DNA of 64,000 nucleotides from Phenylobacterium zucineum HLK1 (GTDB lineage: Bacteria; Pseudomonadota; Alphaproteobacteria; Caulobacterales; Caulobacteraceae): positions 1,652,001 to 1,716,000 of the forward strand of contig NC_011144.1 of the NCBI RefSeq assembly GCF_000017265.1, given 5' to 3'. This document shows positions 8,993 to 17,229 of this stretch, piece after piece; positions within the stretch are counted from its first letter, which is position 1, and each line of letters opens with the position of its first letter. Position numbers and translations under genes: made by a program. The notes beneath the pieces are model-generated. The model ran no database searches. It was not told the origin of the DNA and saw only the letters and a program-made list of their open reading frames with translations.

Positions 8993-10189
8993 CTAGGCCC
9001 GTCGCTGGGCGCCGCCGCCCTGGTCAGGGGCGGCGAGGCGGGCGAAGCCACGGGCAAGGTCCTGCAGAAGATCCTCGGGATCCTCCAGTCCGATGCTGAA
9101 ACGGACTACGGGCCCGGTGTGGGCCGGCGGCGCCACGGTGCGCAGCGGCGGCCGGTCGAGCACCGCCACGAGGCTGCGCGTGCCGCCCCAGCTGGCGCCG
9201 ATGGCGAACAGCTGCAGCGACTCCACGGCTTCGGCGAGCGCCGGACGGGTCCAATCCTCCAGGAAGACCGAGAACAGACCCGCCCCGCCGGTGAAATCGC
9301 GCCGCCACAGGGCGTGGCCGGGGGACGTGGCCAACTGCGGGAAGCGCACCTCGGCGACGCCGGGCTGGGCGACGACCCAGTCCACCAGTCGCCGCGCGGA
9401 CTGTTCGGCGCGGTCCATGCGGATCGCCAGCGTCTCCAGGCCGCGGAGCACGAGGCTGCTTTCGTCCGCCGAGACCCCCAGCCCGAGGAAGCGGCTGTAG
9501 TCCTTGAGCTTGCGGTAGAGCCCGACATCGTTCACCGACACCGAGCCCATCATCACGTCCGAATGCCCCGCCACGTACTTCGACAGGGCGCAGACGGAGA
9601 AGTCGACGCCGTGCGCCAGCGCCTTGAACCGCAGCGGCGTCGCCCAGGTGTTGTCGGCCGCCACCATGGCCCCACGGGCGTGGGCCGCGGCGGCGATGGC
9701 GGGAACGTCCTGCACCTCCATGGTCATGGAGCCGGGCGACTCCACCCACACCAGGCGGGTCCCCCCGTCGAGCACCTCGGCCAGGCCGGCGCCGATCATC
9801 GGATCGTAGTAGCGCGAGCCGATGCCGAGGCCGGCGAGGAACCGTTCGGCGAACGGTCGCACGGTGTCGTATGTTGTGTCGGGGAACAGCACCTCTTCTC
9901 CCGGGCGGACCGCCGCGAGGGTCGTCATCGCGATGGCCGCGAAGCCGGAAGGCAGGGCCAGCGTCCGCGCCGCGCCTTCCAGGCGCGCCAGCCGTGTCTC
10001 GAGTTCGCGGGACGTGGGCGTGCCGTAGAGGCCATAGGAGAAGCCGTCGTAGATCTCGTCCCGACGGCCCTGGTAGGCGGCCACGGTCGGGAAGACCACG
10101 GTGGACGCCCGGTGCACGGGCACCGCAAGGCTCTCGAACGCGCCTCCGAGGCCGTCCCCCGGCGTCAGGCAGAGTGTGGGGTCGCGCAT
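8993..10189 (-). CDS. metC: cystathionine beta-lyase (PLP-dependent C-S lyase)
   Basis: 398-aa cytoplasmic Cys/Met-metabolism PLP enzyme that cleaves cystathionine or related thioethers to homocysteine (or a thiol), pyruvate and ammonia. Seen: the PLP-binding lysine in FSVCALSKYVAGHSD, the upstream YGTPTSRELETRLARLEGA block, and VWVESPGSMTMEVQD. Length fits MetC. It is the first gene of the five-gene run ending in the XRE regulator, divergent from the LysR gene at 10285. The 2-aminoacrylate intermediate of such lyases is the substrate class of RidA, encoded nearby. Confidence 0.9.
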   Translation of the reverse strand: MRDPTLCLTPGDGLGGAFESLAVPVHRASTVVFPTVAAYQGRRDEIYDGFSYGLYGTPTSRELETRLARLEGAARTLALPSGFAAIAMTTLAAVRPGEEVLFPDTTYDTVRPFAERFLAGLGIGSRYYDPMIGAGLAEVLDGGTRLVWVESPGSMTMEVQDVPAIAAAAHARGAMVAADNTWATPLRFKALAHGVDFSVCALSKYVAGHSDVMMGSVSVNDVGLYRKLKDYSRFLGLGVSADESSLVLRGLETLAIRMDRAEQSARRLVDWVVAQPGVAEVRFPQLATSPGHALWRRDFTGGAGLFSVFLEDWTRPALAEAVESLQLFAIGASWGGTRSLVAVLDRPPLRTVAPPAHTGPVVRFSIGLEDPEDLLQDLARGFARLAAPDQGGGAQRRA

Positions 10190-10284
10190 GCTGTACTCCC
10201 TTCGGGACCCGGCGTAGCCCGGCCCTGGAACTCGTTCAAATTCATAGTTGCGGCGAATTCATGCGCCGAGGTTATGATGCGGCC
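10190..10284. promoter_or_regulatory. divergent metC / LysR intergenic region
   Basis: 95-base divergent promoter region. It contains AATTCAT twice (10239-10245 and 10257-10263) within an AT-richer patch, the sort of place where a LysR protein would control both itself and the operon. No exact LysR box is proven. Confidence 0.4.
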
Positions 10285-11217
10285 ATGAACCTGACGCTCA
10301 TCGAGGCCTTCAGCGCGGTGATGAAGACCGGCTCCACGACCGCCGCCGCCGAGCTGCTGCGCGTGTCGCAGCCTGCCATCAGCCGCTCGCTGAAGCGGCT
10401 CGAGGACACCACCAAGCTGAAGCTGTTCGAGCGAAGCGGTCCTCGGCTGACGCCGACGCCGGAAGCGCACCTGCTCTACCAGGAGGTCCTCGACACCTTC
10501 GTCGGCCTTGACCGACTGCGGCAGTCGGTGGCGCGGATCCGTGCGGTGGGCACCGGATCGGTGCGGATCGCCAGCTCCGCGGCGCTGGGCCTCTCCTTCG
10601 TGCCCAAGGCGCTCAAGCGGTTCACGGACCGTCGCCCCGACGTCTCGATCCGCTTCGAGATCGGCAACTCGGTGACGGTCCGCAACCTGGTGGCCAGCGG
10701 CTCCTATGACATCGGCCTGTGCGCCGAGGAGATCGACCGCTCGAACCTGGTGGTGAAGCCGTTCATCGAGACCCGCGGCATTTGCGTCATGCCGCCGGGC
10801 CACCGGCTGATCGGCGAGCCGGTCATCCGCCCCGGGATGCTGGACGGCGAGCGGGTGATCTCCCTGGCGCCGGACGACACCGCCCGCATCCAGTTCAACG
10901 CCGCGCTGGCGTCGGCCGCCGCGACGCCGAAGTTCGTGGTGGAGACGCAATTCGCCGCCACCGTTTGCCAGCTGGCGATGGAGGGTGTGGGCGTCGGCTT
11001 GACCAACTCGCTCACCTACGTGTCCGACCGTTTCGAGCCGCTCGGACTGGCGGCGCGGCCGTTCGAGCCGGCGATCGCCTTCCGCTCTCTGATGATCCTG
11101 CCGCCGCATCGGGCCCGCTCGCGATTGGTGGACGAACTGGTGGGGTTTCTGGAGGCCGATCGCGACGCCCTCGCCCAGGCGTGCGAGAGCCGCTTCGGTC
11201 GGTTCTCGCCGCCCTAG
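10285..11217 (+). CDS. LysR-family transcriptional regulator
   Basis: 310 aa. N-terminal winged HTH (TLIEAFSAVMKTGSTTAAAE, SQPAISRSLKRLEDTT) and a C-terminal periplasmic-binding-like effector domain (VRIASSAALGLSFVPKALKRF). Start at 10285; an in-frame ATG at 10261 would add eight residues. Divergent from metC, so it most likely regulates the lyase and importer. Its stop overlaps the stop of the convergent RidA gene in the tetranucleotide CTAG (11214-11217). Confidence 0.88.
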   Translation: MNLTLIEAFSAVMKTGSTTAAAELLRVSQPAISRSLKRLEDTTKLKLFERSGPRLTPTPEAHLLYQEVLDTFVGLDRLRQSVARIRAVGTGSVRIASSAALGLSFVPKALKRFTDRRPDVSIRFEIGNSVTVRNLVASGSYDIGLCAEEIDRSNLVVKPFIETRGICVMPPGHRLIGEPVIRPGMLDGERVISLAPDDTARIQFNAALASAAATPKFVVETQFAATVCQLAMEGVGVGLTNSLTYVSDRFEPLGLAARPFEPAIAFRSLMILPPHRARSRLVDELVGFLEADRDALAQACESRFGRFSPP

Positions 11218-11684
11218 GGCCGGATGGCGAAGACCGCCGCCACTTCCACCGCCGCCCCGAGGGGCAGGCTGCCGGCTCCGACGGCGGCGCGGGCATGCCG
11301 GCCCGCCTCCCCGAACACCTCGACCATCAGGTCCGAGGCGCCGTTGACCACCTGCGGATGGTCGGTGAACGCCGGGCCGGCGTTCACGAACCCGGTCAGC
11401 TGGACGCAGCGCACGACCCGGTCGAGGCGACCGCCGAGGGCCCCCCGCAGCTGCGCGATCACCGCAAGCCCGCACAGCCGCGCCGCCGCCTGCGCCGCCT
11501 CGGGGGTGAGGCCCTCGCCGACCTTGCCCGTGACGAGCCCTCCGGCGTCGCGCGGCAGCTGCCCGGACACCGTGGCGAGCCCGTCGTGCAGCACCACGGG
11601 GACATAGTTGGCGACAGGCGCCCCGGCCGGCGGCAGCTCGATGGCGAGGTCTTTCAAGCGGTCGTCGAAGGAAGCGGTGGTCAT
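11214..11684 (-). CDS. RidA/YjgF-family protein
   Basis: 156 aa, Rid-family imine/enamine deaminase-like fold. The text PVANYVPVVLHDGLATVSGQ, CVQLTGFVNAGPAFTDHPQV and the Arg in HARAAVGAGSLPLGAAVEV match the longer Rid branch. Family members hydrolyse reactive 2-aminoacrylate-type imines made by PLP enzymes, which suits the metC gene close by. It is 64 bases downstream of the TonB receptor on the same strand and may be co-transcribed with it. Confidence 0.85.
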   Translation of the reverse strand: MTTASFDDRLKDLAIELPPAGAPVANYVPVVLHDGLATVSGQLPRDAGGLVTGKVGEGLTPEAAQAAARLCGLAVIAQLRGALGGRLDRVVRCVQLTGFVNAGPAFTDHPQVVNGASDLMVEVFGEAGRHARAAVGAGSLPLGAAVEVAAVFAIRP

Positions 11685-11748
11685 GCGGGGCCTTCGGGCC
11701 GCGCCGGGCGGCCCTCTCTCGTGGGAAGGAAGCGGAGGCGGGCGGCGG

Positions 11749-14238
11749 TCAGAACTTGCCGGTCAGGCGCACGTACCAGAAGCCGCCGTTGAATCCGAAG
11801 GGCGAGAACTGCGGATAGACGATGCCGTTGTTGATCTGCGCCTGGCGCCGGTCCTTGTCGGGGTAGGCGTCGAGCAGGTTGTCCGCGCCCACGGCGATGG
11901 AGATGTTCTCGGTCGCCTGGTAGCTGACCTCGGCGTCGACGAGCCATTCCGCGCCGAAACCCTGATCGAAGGACAGCGCTGTCGGCGTGGCGTTGGGCAC
12001 CGCATCGACCCACGCGCCGTAGTAGTTCGCCCGCAGCAGCACGTTCCAGCGGCCACTCTCCCAGGTGCCCGTGACATTGCCCCGCCAGCGGGGATTGAAC
12101 CGGCCGATTTCGATCCGCCGCTCACGATCCACCGCGCGGGCGTCGCGAAGGTTGGTCACCTTGCTGCGGGTGTAGTTGGCCGCCGCCGTGAGGCCGACCC
12201 TTCCGATGTCCAACGGCCAGGACCTGGACAGCACCACATCCAGACCCTCGGTCTCGGTGTCGAAGAAGTTGCCGAAGAAGCGGACGCTCTGCAGGTCCCC
12301 GGCCGGCGTGCCGCGGGCGGCGAGGGCGGCGCGGTCGGCCGCGGTGATCGGAATGCGCGAGGTGAGGGCGATGCGGTCCTTCACCTCGATGTTGAAATAG
12401 TCCGCCGTCAGCACCCAGCCGGCCACGTCGAGCACGGCGCCGAAGGCGAAGTTCTTCGACTCCTCCTCCTTGAGCGGCTTCGCGCCGTAGTACTGGGCGA
12501 TCGGGTCGGTGGGCGGCCGCGTGGCGATCAGCAGCAGCCCGCCGGTGAGCGGGTCGATGTTGGTGGCAACGTCGGAGATGTTGGACTGTCCGGGCGTCGG
12601 CGCGCGGAAGCCGGTGTTGACCGAGCCGCGCAGGGCCAGGCCGTCGAAGAGCTCGTAGCGGGCGGTCAGCTTCCAGTTGAAGGTGGAGCCGAAGTCGGAG
12701 AAGTCCTCGTAGCGGGCCGCCGCACCGACGGTCAGCCGCTCGACGACCTCGGTCTCCAGGTCGACGTAGGCCGCCCAGTTGCTGCGCGAGAAGGCGCCTG
12801 CGGAAGCCGGCGTGTAGCCCGGGAAGCCGCTGGAGCCCACCGCCAGCCCGATGATCCGGCCGGTGTCGGGATCGGTGAGGCTGGCGAACCGCCCGGCCTG
12901 GTAGGACGCGGGCTCGCCCGCCTTGATCTCGAAGGTCTCGCGCCGGTACTCCGCCCCGAACGCCACGTTCAGCGGCTCGGCGAACATTCCCGTCTCGACA
13001 GGGTAGACGAAGTCGGCGTTGAGCCGGGCCTCGCGCTGCTGCAGCTCGCCGGCGCGGAAGGAGGCGGGCGAGTCCGGCCCGAGGGACGGGTTGACCGTGT
13101 TGTCGAGCTTGAATTCGATCTCGTTCTGCGCGAGCCCGGCGCTGAGGTCGTAGCGCAGTCCCCCGAAGGCCTCCCCCTTGACGCCGCCCGTCAGGCTCAT
13201 GTCGAGCATGTTGCTGCGGAAGACCGGCGCGAAGCCGCCCGGGAACCGGCTTGTGAAGCTGAAGCGGGGCCCGCCCGGCTGGTTCGTCAATGGCACGCTG
13301 GCGAAGACATCGGCGCGGTTCAGCGGACGGTAGAAGAAGTCTGACTCGGCCGAGGCCTGGCCGAAGTTTCCGAAGGCGTAGGCCGTGGCCGTCCCGCTTG
13401 TGGGGAGTTCAGCGTTGAAGAACAGGCGCGCGGCGTCGACGCTGGGCGCGCCCCAGCGCTGGGCCGGGTCGGGCACCGCCGTGTTGCCGGCGTCGATCAG
13501 GGCCTGAGCGTCGGGCCGCTGGCGCCCGCGGGACGTCTTGGCGGAGCTGGAGAGCTCGCCGCTGACGTTGAAGAAGCCCTCTTCGCCCAGCGGCAGTCCG
13601 ACGTTGAGCTGCAGGTTGTAGTCCTCGCCGTCGCCCTCGTAGAACTGGCCGTAGCGGGCGATGGCGGTGACCCCCTCGCGGGCCCGCTTCAGCTGGAAGT
13701 TGATCACCCCGGCGATGGCGTCGGACCCATATTGGGCCGCCGCGCCGTCGCGGAGCACCTCGATGCGGTCGACGGCGATGGCCGGGATCGCCGAAAGGTC
13801 CGGCCCCTGGGCGCCGGCGGCGAGCGGCTGGTTGGTGATCTGCACCACGGCCGAGCGATGCCGCCGCTTGCCGTTCACCAGCACGAGCGTCTGGTCCGGC
13901 GGCAGGCCCCGGAGGCTGAAGGGACGGACGAAGGCCGAGGCGTCCTGCGCCACGAACTTCTGGACGTTCAGGGAGACAACGGTGGTCTTCAGGGCGTCAT
14001 TGAGGTCCGAGGCGCCCTGCCGCTGCAGCGTTTCGCCCGACACCACGTCCACGGGCGTCGAGGACTCCGTCAGGGTCACGCCGGCGCGCCGGGTGCCGGT
14101 GACGACCACCTCGTCCACCTGCCCGGCCGCAGCGTCCTGCGCGGATGCGGCCGCCGGCAGGCCGAGGATGAGACCGCTCCCGAGAGCGGAAACAGAAGCC
14201 AGAAGCGCCGCGCGAGCGGCCGAGCGCCGGTATCCCAT
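11749..14238 (-). CDS. TonB-dependent outer membrane receptor
   Basis: 829 aa from the chosen start. Signal peptide (AALLASVSALGSGLILGLPA...), TonB box region and plug start [14 protein letters not shown], plug domain with VLVNGKRRHRSAVVQI and VEVLRDGAAAQYGSDAIAGVINF-like text, then a large beta-barrel ending in YVRLTGKF. I prefer ATG 14238, preceded by GGGGGAAGG, over ATGs at 14250 and 14337. Substrate unknown; being upstream of RidA and close to metC and the importer, an amino-acid-related or thioether substrate is possible. No metal motif points to copper. Confidence 0.9.
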   Translation of the reverse strand: MGYRRSAARAALLASVSALGSGLILGLPAAASAQDAAAGQVDEVVVTGTRRAGVTLTESSTPVDVVSGETLQRQGASDLNDALKTTVVSLNVQKFVAQDASAFVRPFSLRGLPPDQTLVLVNGKRRHRSAVVQITNQPLAAGAQGPDLSAIPAIAVDRIEVLRDGAAAQYGSDAIAGVINFQLKRAREGVTAIARYGQFYEGDGEDYNLQLNVGLPLGEEGFFNVSGELSSSAKTSRGRQRPDAQALIDAGNTAVPDPAQRWGAPSVDAARLFFNAELPTSGTATAYAFGNFGQASAESDFFYRPLNRADVFASVPLTNQPGGPRFSFTSRFPGGFAPVFRSNMLDMSLTGGVKGEAFGGLRYDLSAGLAQNEIEFKLDNTVNPSLGPDSPASFRAGELQQREARLNADFVYPVETGMFAEPLNVAFGAEYRRETFEIKAGEPASYQAGRFASLTDPDTGRIIGLAVGSSGFPGYTPASAGAFSRSNWAAYVDLETEVVERLTVGAAARYEDFSDFGSTFNWKLTARYELFDGLALRGSVNTGFRAPTPGQSNISDVATNIDPLTGGLLLIATRPPTDPIAQYYGAKPLKEEESKNFAFGAVLDVAGWVLTADYFNIEVKDRIALTSRIPITAADRAALAARGTPAGDLQSVRFFGNFFDTETEGLDVVLSRSWPLDIGRVGLTAAANYTRSKVTNLRDARAVDRERRIEIGRFNPRWRGNVTGTWESGRWNVLLRANYYGAWVDAVPNATPTALSFDQGFGAEWLVDAEVSYQATENISIAVGADNLLDAYPDKDRRQAQINNGIVYPQFSPFGFNGGFWYVRLTGKF

Positions 14239-14431
14239 GCCTTCCCCCATCGTTGTCTTCGTGCCGCTGCTGCGGTCGCGGCCGCGGAAACCCGCGAGCC
14301 TTGGCCAGAGCCGAACATGCACGGGGAAGGACTTCAAATGCGCAATCGATCGTCATTATGCGGCGCGGTTATGCAGATGATGAGCCAAGCGCGACGGGCG
14401 GATAGGAAGGCGGCCTTGCCGCTTCCCCTGC

Positions 14432-15091
14432 TCAGAAGTTCAGATGGTCGAGCCCCCGCACCAGGGCGCCGCCGATGAACCCGTTGATCCCGATTGCGGC
14501 GATCGTTGCGGCGAGCAGGACGGCGTAGACGACGCCCGCGCCACGCTGTCGGGCGCCGAGCCATCGCTCGTGCGCCCACCAGACCCCCAACGCCAGCAGC
14601 GCGATGGAGGTGCCCAGCGTCTGGTGGGCGGTGTGCAGGCGGTCGTAGCGACCGTAAGTCCAACCCATCGCCATCCAGCCGAGGACGGTGGCCGCCAGGG
14701 CCGAGAGCGCACCCAGGGCGACCATGAGCCGGGTGGCCTCCTCGACCCGTTCGCGGCGAAGCAGCAGGGCGCGCGCCTCGATCACGGCGACGACAATAAA
14801 CAGGGCGATCGGGAAATGGACGACGCTCGGGTGCCACCGGCCGAGCCAGTTCACCAGCCGGCCGCCGAAGGTCTTTGGCGCGGCGTCGGCGGCGGCCCGC
14901 CGGCCGTCGGCCGACATCTGCCCCTCCGGCGTCGCCATTTCCATGCCACCGTGCGGGCCGACCGCCGCCGCCGCCGGCGACGGGCCAGGCTTCGGAGCGT
15001 GGCCTTCGTGGGCCCCGCTGGGCGCGGCCCAGATCAAAGCGGCGCCCAACAGGCCGGCGCCCAGGGCCCGCAACGACGAGCGCGTGGTCAT
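14432..15091 (-). CDS. DUF2231-type membrane protein
   Basis: 219 aa. Signal sequence then a His/Met-bearing linker (HEGHAP, PHGGMEMATPEGQMS), followed by four hydrophobic segments with the family motif WHPSVVHFPIALFIV and HTAHQTLGTSIALLAL. DUF2231 proteins are integral membrane proteins of unknown function often found in metal-resistance clusters. The N-terminal HxxH and Met residues could bind copper. The 193 bases between it and the TonB receptor start contain no other gene. Confidence 0.8.
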   Translation of the reverse strand: MTTRSSLRALGAGLLGAALIWAAPSGAHEGHAPKPGPSPAAAAVGPHGGMEMATPEGQMSADGRRAAADAAPKTFGGRLVNWLGRWHPSVVHFPIALFIVVAVIEARALLLRRERVEEATRLMVALGALSALAATVLGWMAMGWTYGRYDRLHTAHQTLGTSIALLALGVWWAHERWLGARQRGAGVVYAVLLAATIAAIGINGFIGGALVRGLDHLNF

Positions 15092-15167
15092 TCAGCCTCC
15101 TTCGCTGCACCCGCATGCGCGGCGCCCGCCGACCCCTCCTCCTCGGGCGTGCAGCCTCAGCCCGGCC

Positions 15168-16652
15168 TCAGCCCGGGAAGATCCAGTCCGACCCTGCGTC
15201 GCTGATCCCCGGGACGAAGCCGGGCTCCTCCACGAACATGAAGTCGCTCTGCCGCAGGTCCGCCTTGAACACCCCCTGCAGCAGGACCCCGCCCTCGGGA
15301 TCGGCGTCGCGGTCGGTGTTCCAGGAGACGAAGGCCCCCTCCGCCCGGTCGACGACGGTGACCTGGTCGGGACGGATGTCGCGCAGCGCCAGGTGGTCGA
15401 ACGCGCCCTGCGCCTCGCCACGCACCTCCATGTCGAGGATCACGTCGAAGCCGCTGTGCGGATCGACGATGAAGGCGTCGGCGCCCGGGCCGCCGGCGAT
15501 CGTGTCATTCCCCATCCCGCCTTCGACCATGTCGTGGCCGGCGCCGGCGCCGATCGAGTCCGCCCCGTCCATGCCCATGATGTCGTCGACCATGGCGCCG
15601 CCCGTGAGCGTGTCAGCGCCCATCCCGCCGTCCAGCCGGTCCATCCCGTCGCCGCCGTCGAGCCGGTCGTCGCCGGCGTCGCCTTGCAGGACATCGTCGC
15701 CGCCCGCTCCGTCGAGGCTGTCGTCGCCATCCCGCCCGAAGATGTTGTCGGCGCCCGCGGCTCCGGTCAGTTCGTCGCCGTCACGATCGCCGACGATCAC
15801 CTGGTAGGGCTCGTCGCCGGCGAAGGCGAGGGTCAGGTGGCCGTCCCGCAGGGTCGCGTCCGCCGCCTGGTCGAAGCGCTCGCCGGGGAGGTCGCCGCGC
15901 CGGAGGGCCGGGCCCTCGACGCTGGGCGTCGCCCGCTCGGCGGTGGGCCCGCTCGCCTCCCGCGACGCCGGCGGCAGATCGGGCTCCTCGGCGAACATGA
16001 AATCGTCCTGCGCGAGGTCGGCCTGACGCACGCCCTCCAGCAGCACCGAGCCGCCGTTCCAGCTGACCCGCACGCCGGCGGCGGTGTCCACGAAGCTGAG
16101 GTCCTCCCAGCGCAGGTCCCGCAAGGCCAGGTGGTCGAACATGCCGGGCCCGGCGGTGAAGTCGCGGATCACGTCGTTCCCGCTCGTCGGATCGACGGCG
16201 AAGGCGTCGGGCCCCGCGCCGCCGACCAGGGTATCGTCGCCCATGCCGCCCTGGAGGTCGCCGTGCCCAGCCCCTTCGTCGAGGTGGTCGTCGCCCATGC
16301 CGCCCATCAGGGCGTCCGCGTCCGCGCCGCCGTAGAGCCGGTCGCCGTCCAGGCCGCCCGTGAGGCGGTCGGCGCCGTCACCGCCGCTCAGCGTGTCGGC
16401 CCCGGCGTCGCCGTACAGCACGTCGTTCTCGCGTGAGCCCGACAACTGGTCGTCCCCGCCGAGGCCCCAGAAGTGGTCGCGGTCGCCGCGCCCGGCCAAG
16501 GCGTCGCGTCCATTGTCGCCGACGGACACCTGGTAGTTGTAGCGCGCCCGACCGGCGTCGAAGTCAAAGGTGAATCCGCCTTCGGACAGATATCTATTTG
16601 CCAGTTCCTGGATGGGGGTATCCCTCCAGTCATGGGAAAGCTTGTGCGACAT
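15168..16652 (-). CDS. RTX (hemolysin-type calcium-binding repeat) protein
   Basis: 494 aa, acidic, with two arrays of GGxGxDxLx nonapeptides (for example GGDGADRLTGG, GGMGDDTLVGG, GGDGMDRLDGG, GGPGADAFIVD). The protein is an internal duplication: each half has a lead-in with YQVxVGDxxxD, a repeat array, then FDHLALRD, a V-x-V-S-W-N strand, and DFMF-EEP. No signal peptide; RTX proteins leave the cell by type I secretion, but no T1SS genes are in the window. No enzymatic domain is seen, so this is a calcium-binding secreted or surface protein of unknown role. Confidence 0.85.
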   Translation of the reverse strand: MSHKLSHDWRDTPIQELANRYLSEGGFTFDFDAGRARYNYQVSVGDNGRDALAGRGDRDHFWGLGGDDQLSGSRENDVLYGDAGADTLSGGDGADRLTGGLDGDRLYGGADADALMGGMGDDHLDEGAGHGDLQGGMGDDTLVGGAGPDAFAVDPTSGNDVIRDFTAGPGMFDHLALRDLRWEDLSFVDTAAGVRVSWNGGSVLLEGVRQADLAQDDFMFAEEPDLPPASREASGPTAERATPSVEGPALRRGDLPGERFDQAADATLRDGHLTLAFAGDEPYQVIVGDRDGDELTGAAGADNIFGRDGDDSLDGAGGDDVLQGDAGDDRLDGGDGMDRLDGGMGADTLTGGAMVDDIMGMDGADSIGAGAGHDMVEGGMGNDTIAGGPGADAFIVDPHSGFDVILDMEVRGEAQGAFDHLALRDIRPDQVTVVDRAEGAFVSWNTDRDADPEGGVLLQGVFKADLRQSDFMFVEEPGFVPGISDAGSDWIFPG

Positions 16653-16794
16653 GGTGAACCTCGGCGCGCATTGCAGTGGTGGGAAGGTTTTGCTGCCGCG
16701 TCATCTCAACGACATCGCGGCGACTCCCCAACTGGTCTTGGCCCGCCGAGTTCCGGCCCGGATCAGAAGAGTCCGGTCCTCGCCCTCAATTGTT

Positions 16795-17229
16795 TCATCG
16801 CCCGAAGCGGCGCCGTTTCGGGCGTACCGGCCCCGGCTCCTTTCCGCCGGTGAGGTCGGCGAGGATCGGGCAGTCCGGCCGGTCGTCGCCGGCGCAGCAG
16901 TGGGACAGGTGGCGCAGCGTGTCGGCCATCGCCTGCATTTCGGCGATGCGCGCCTCCAGGTCGCCCAGGTGGCGGTCGGCGATCGCCTTCACGTCGCGGC
17001 TCGGCCGCTCGCGGTCGCGCCACAGCGAGAGCAACTGGGTGATCTCGACCATGGAGAAGCCGAGGCTGCGCGCCCGTTTGATGAACCGGAGTTCGTTGAT
17101 CTCCCGCTCGCCGTACTCGCGGTAGTTGGAGTCGGTGCGGCTGGCCGGCTGCACCAACCCGATCTCGTCGTAGTAGCGGATCATCTTGGCGGTGACGCCC
17201 GACGCCTTGGAGGCTTGGCCGATGTTCAT
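16795..17229 (-). CDS. cueR: CueR-type copper-responsive MerR regulator
   Basis: 144 aa. MerR HTH at the N-terminus ([25 protein letters not shown]), a dimerisation helix, and the C-terminal metal loop [13 protein letters not shown] with two Cys eight residues apart in the CueR pattern (C-x7-C), as opposed to the three-Cys MerR pattern. It senses Cu(I)/Ag(I)/Au(I) and activates promoters with a 19-bp spacer. Its start overlaps the copA stop by ATGA, so it is expressed from the copA promoter, giving positive autoregulation. Confidence 0.92.
   Translation of the reverse strand: MNIGQASKASGVTAKMIRYYDEIGLVQPASRTDSNYREYGEREINELRFIKRARSLGFSMVEITQLLSLWRDRERPSRDVKAIADRHLGDLEARIAEMQAMADTLRHLSHCCAGDDRPDCPILADLTGGKEPGPVRPKRRRFGR

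Noticed and set aside
7646-10288. 880-codon plus-strand frame over the binding protein and metC
   Set aside because: Shadow of two well-supported minus-strand genes.
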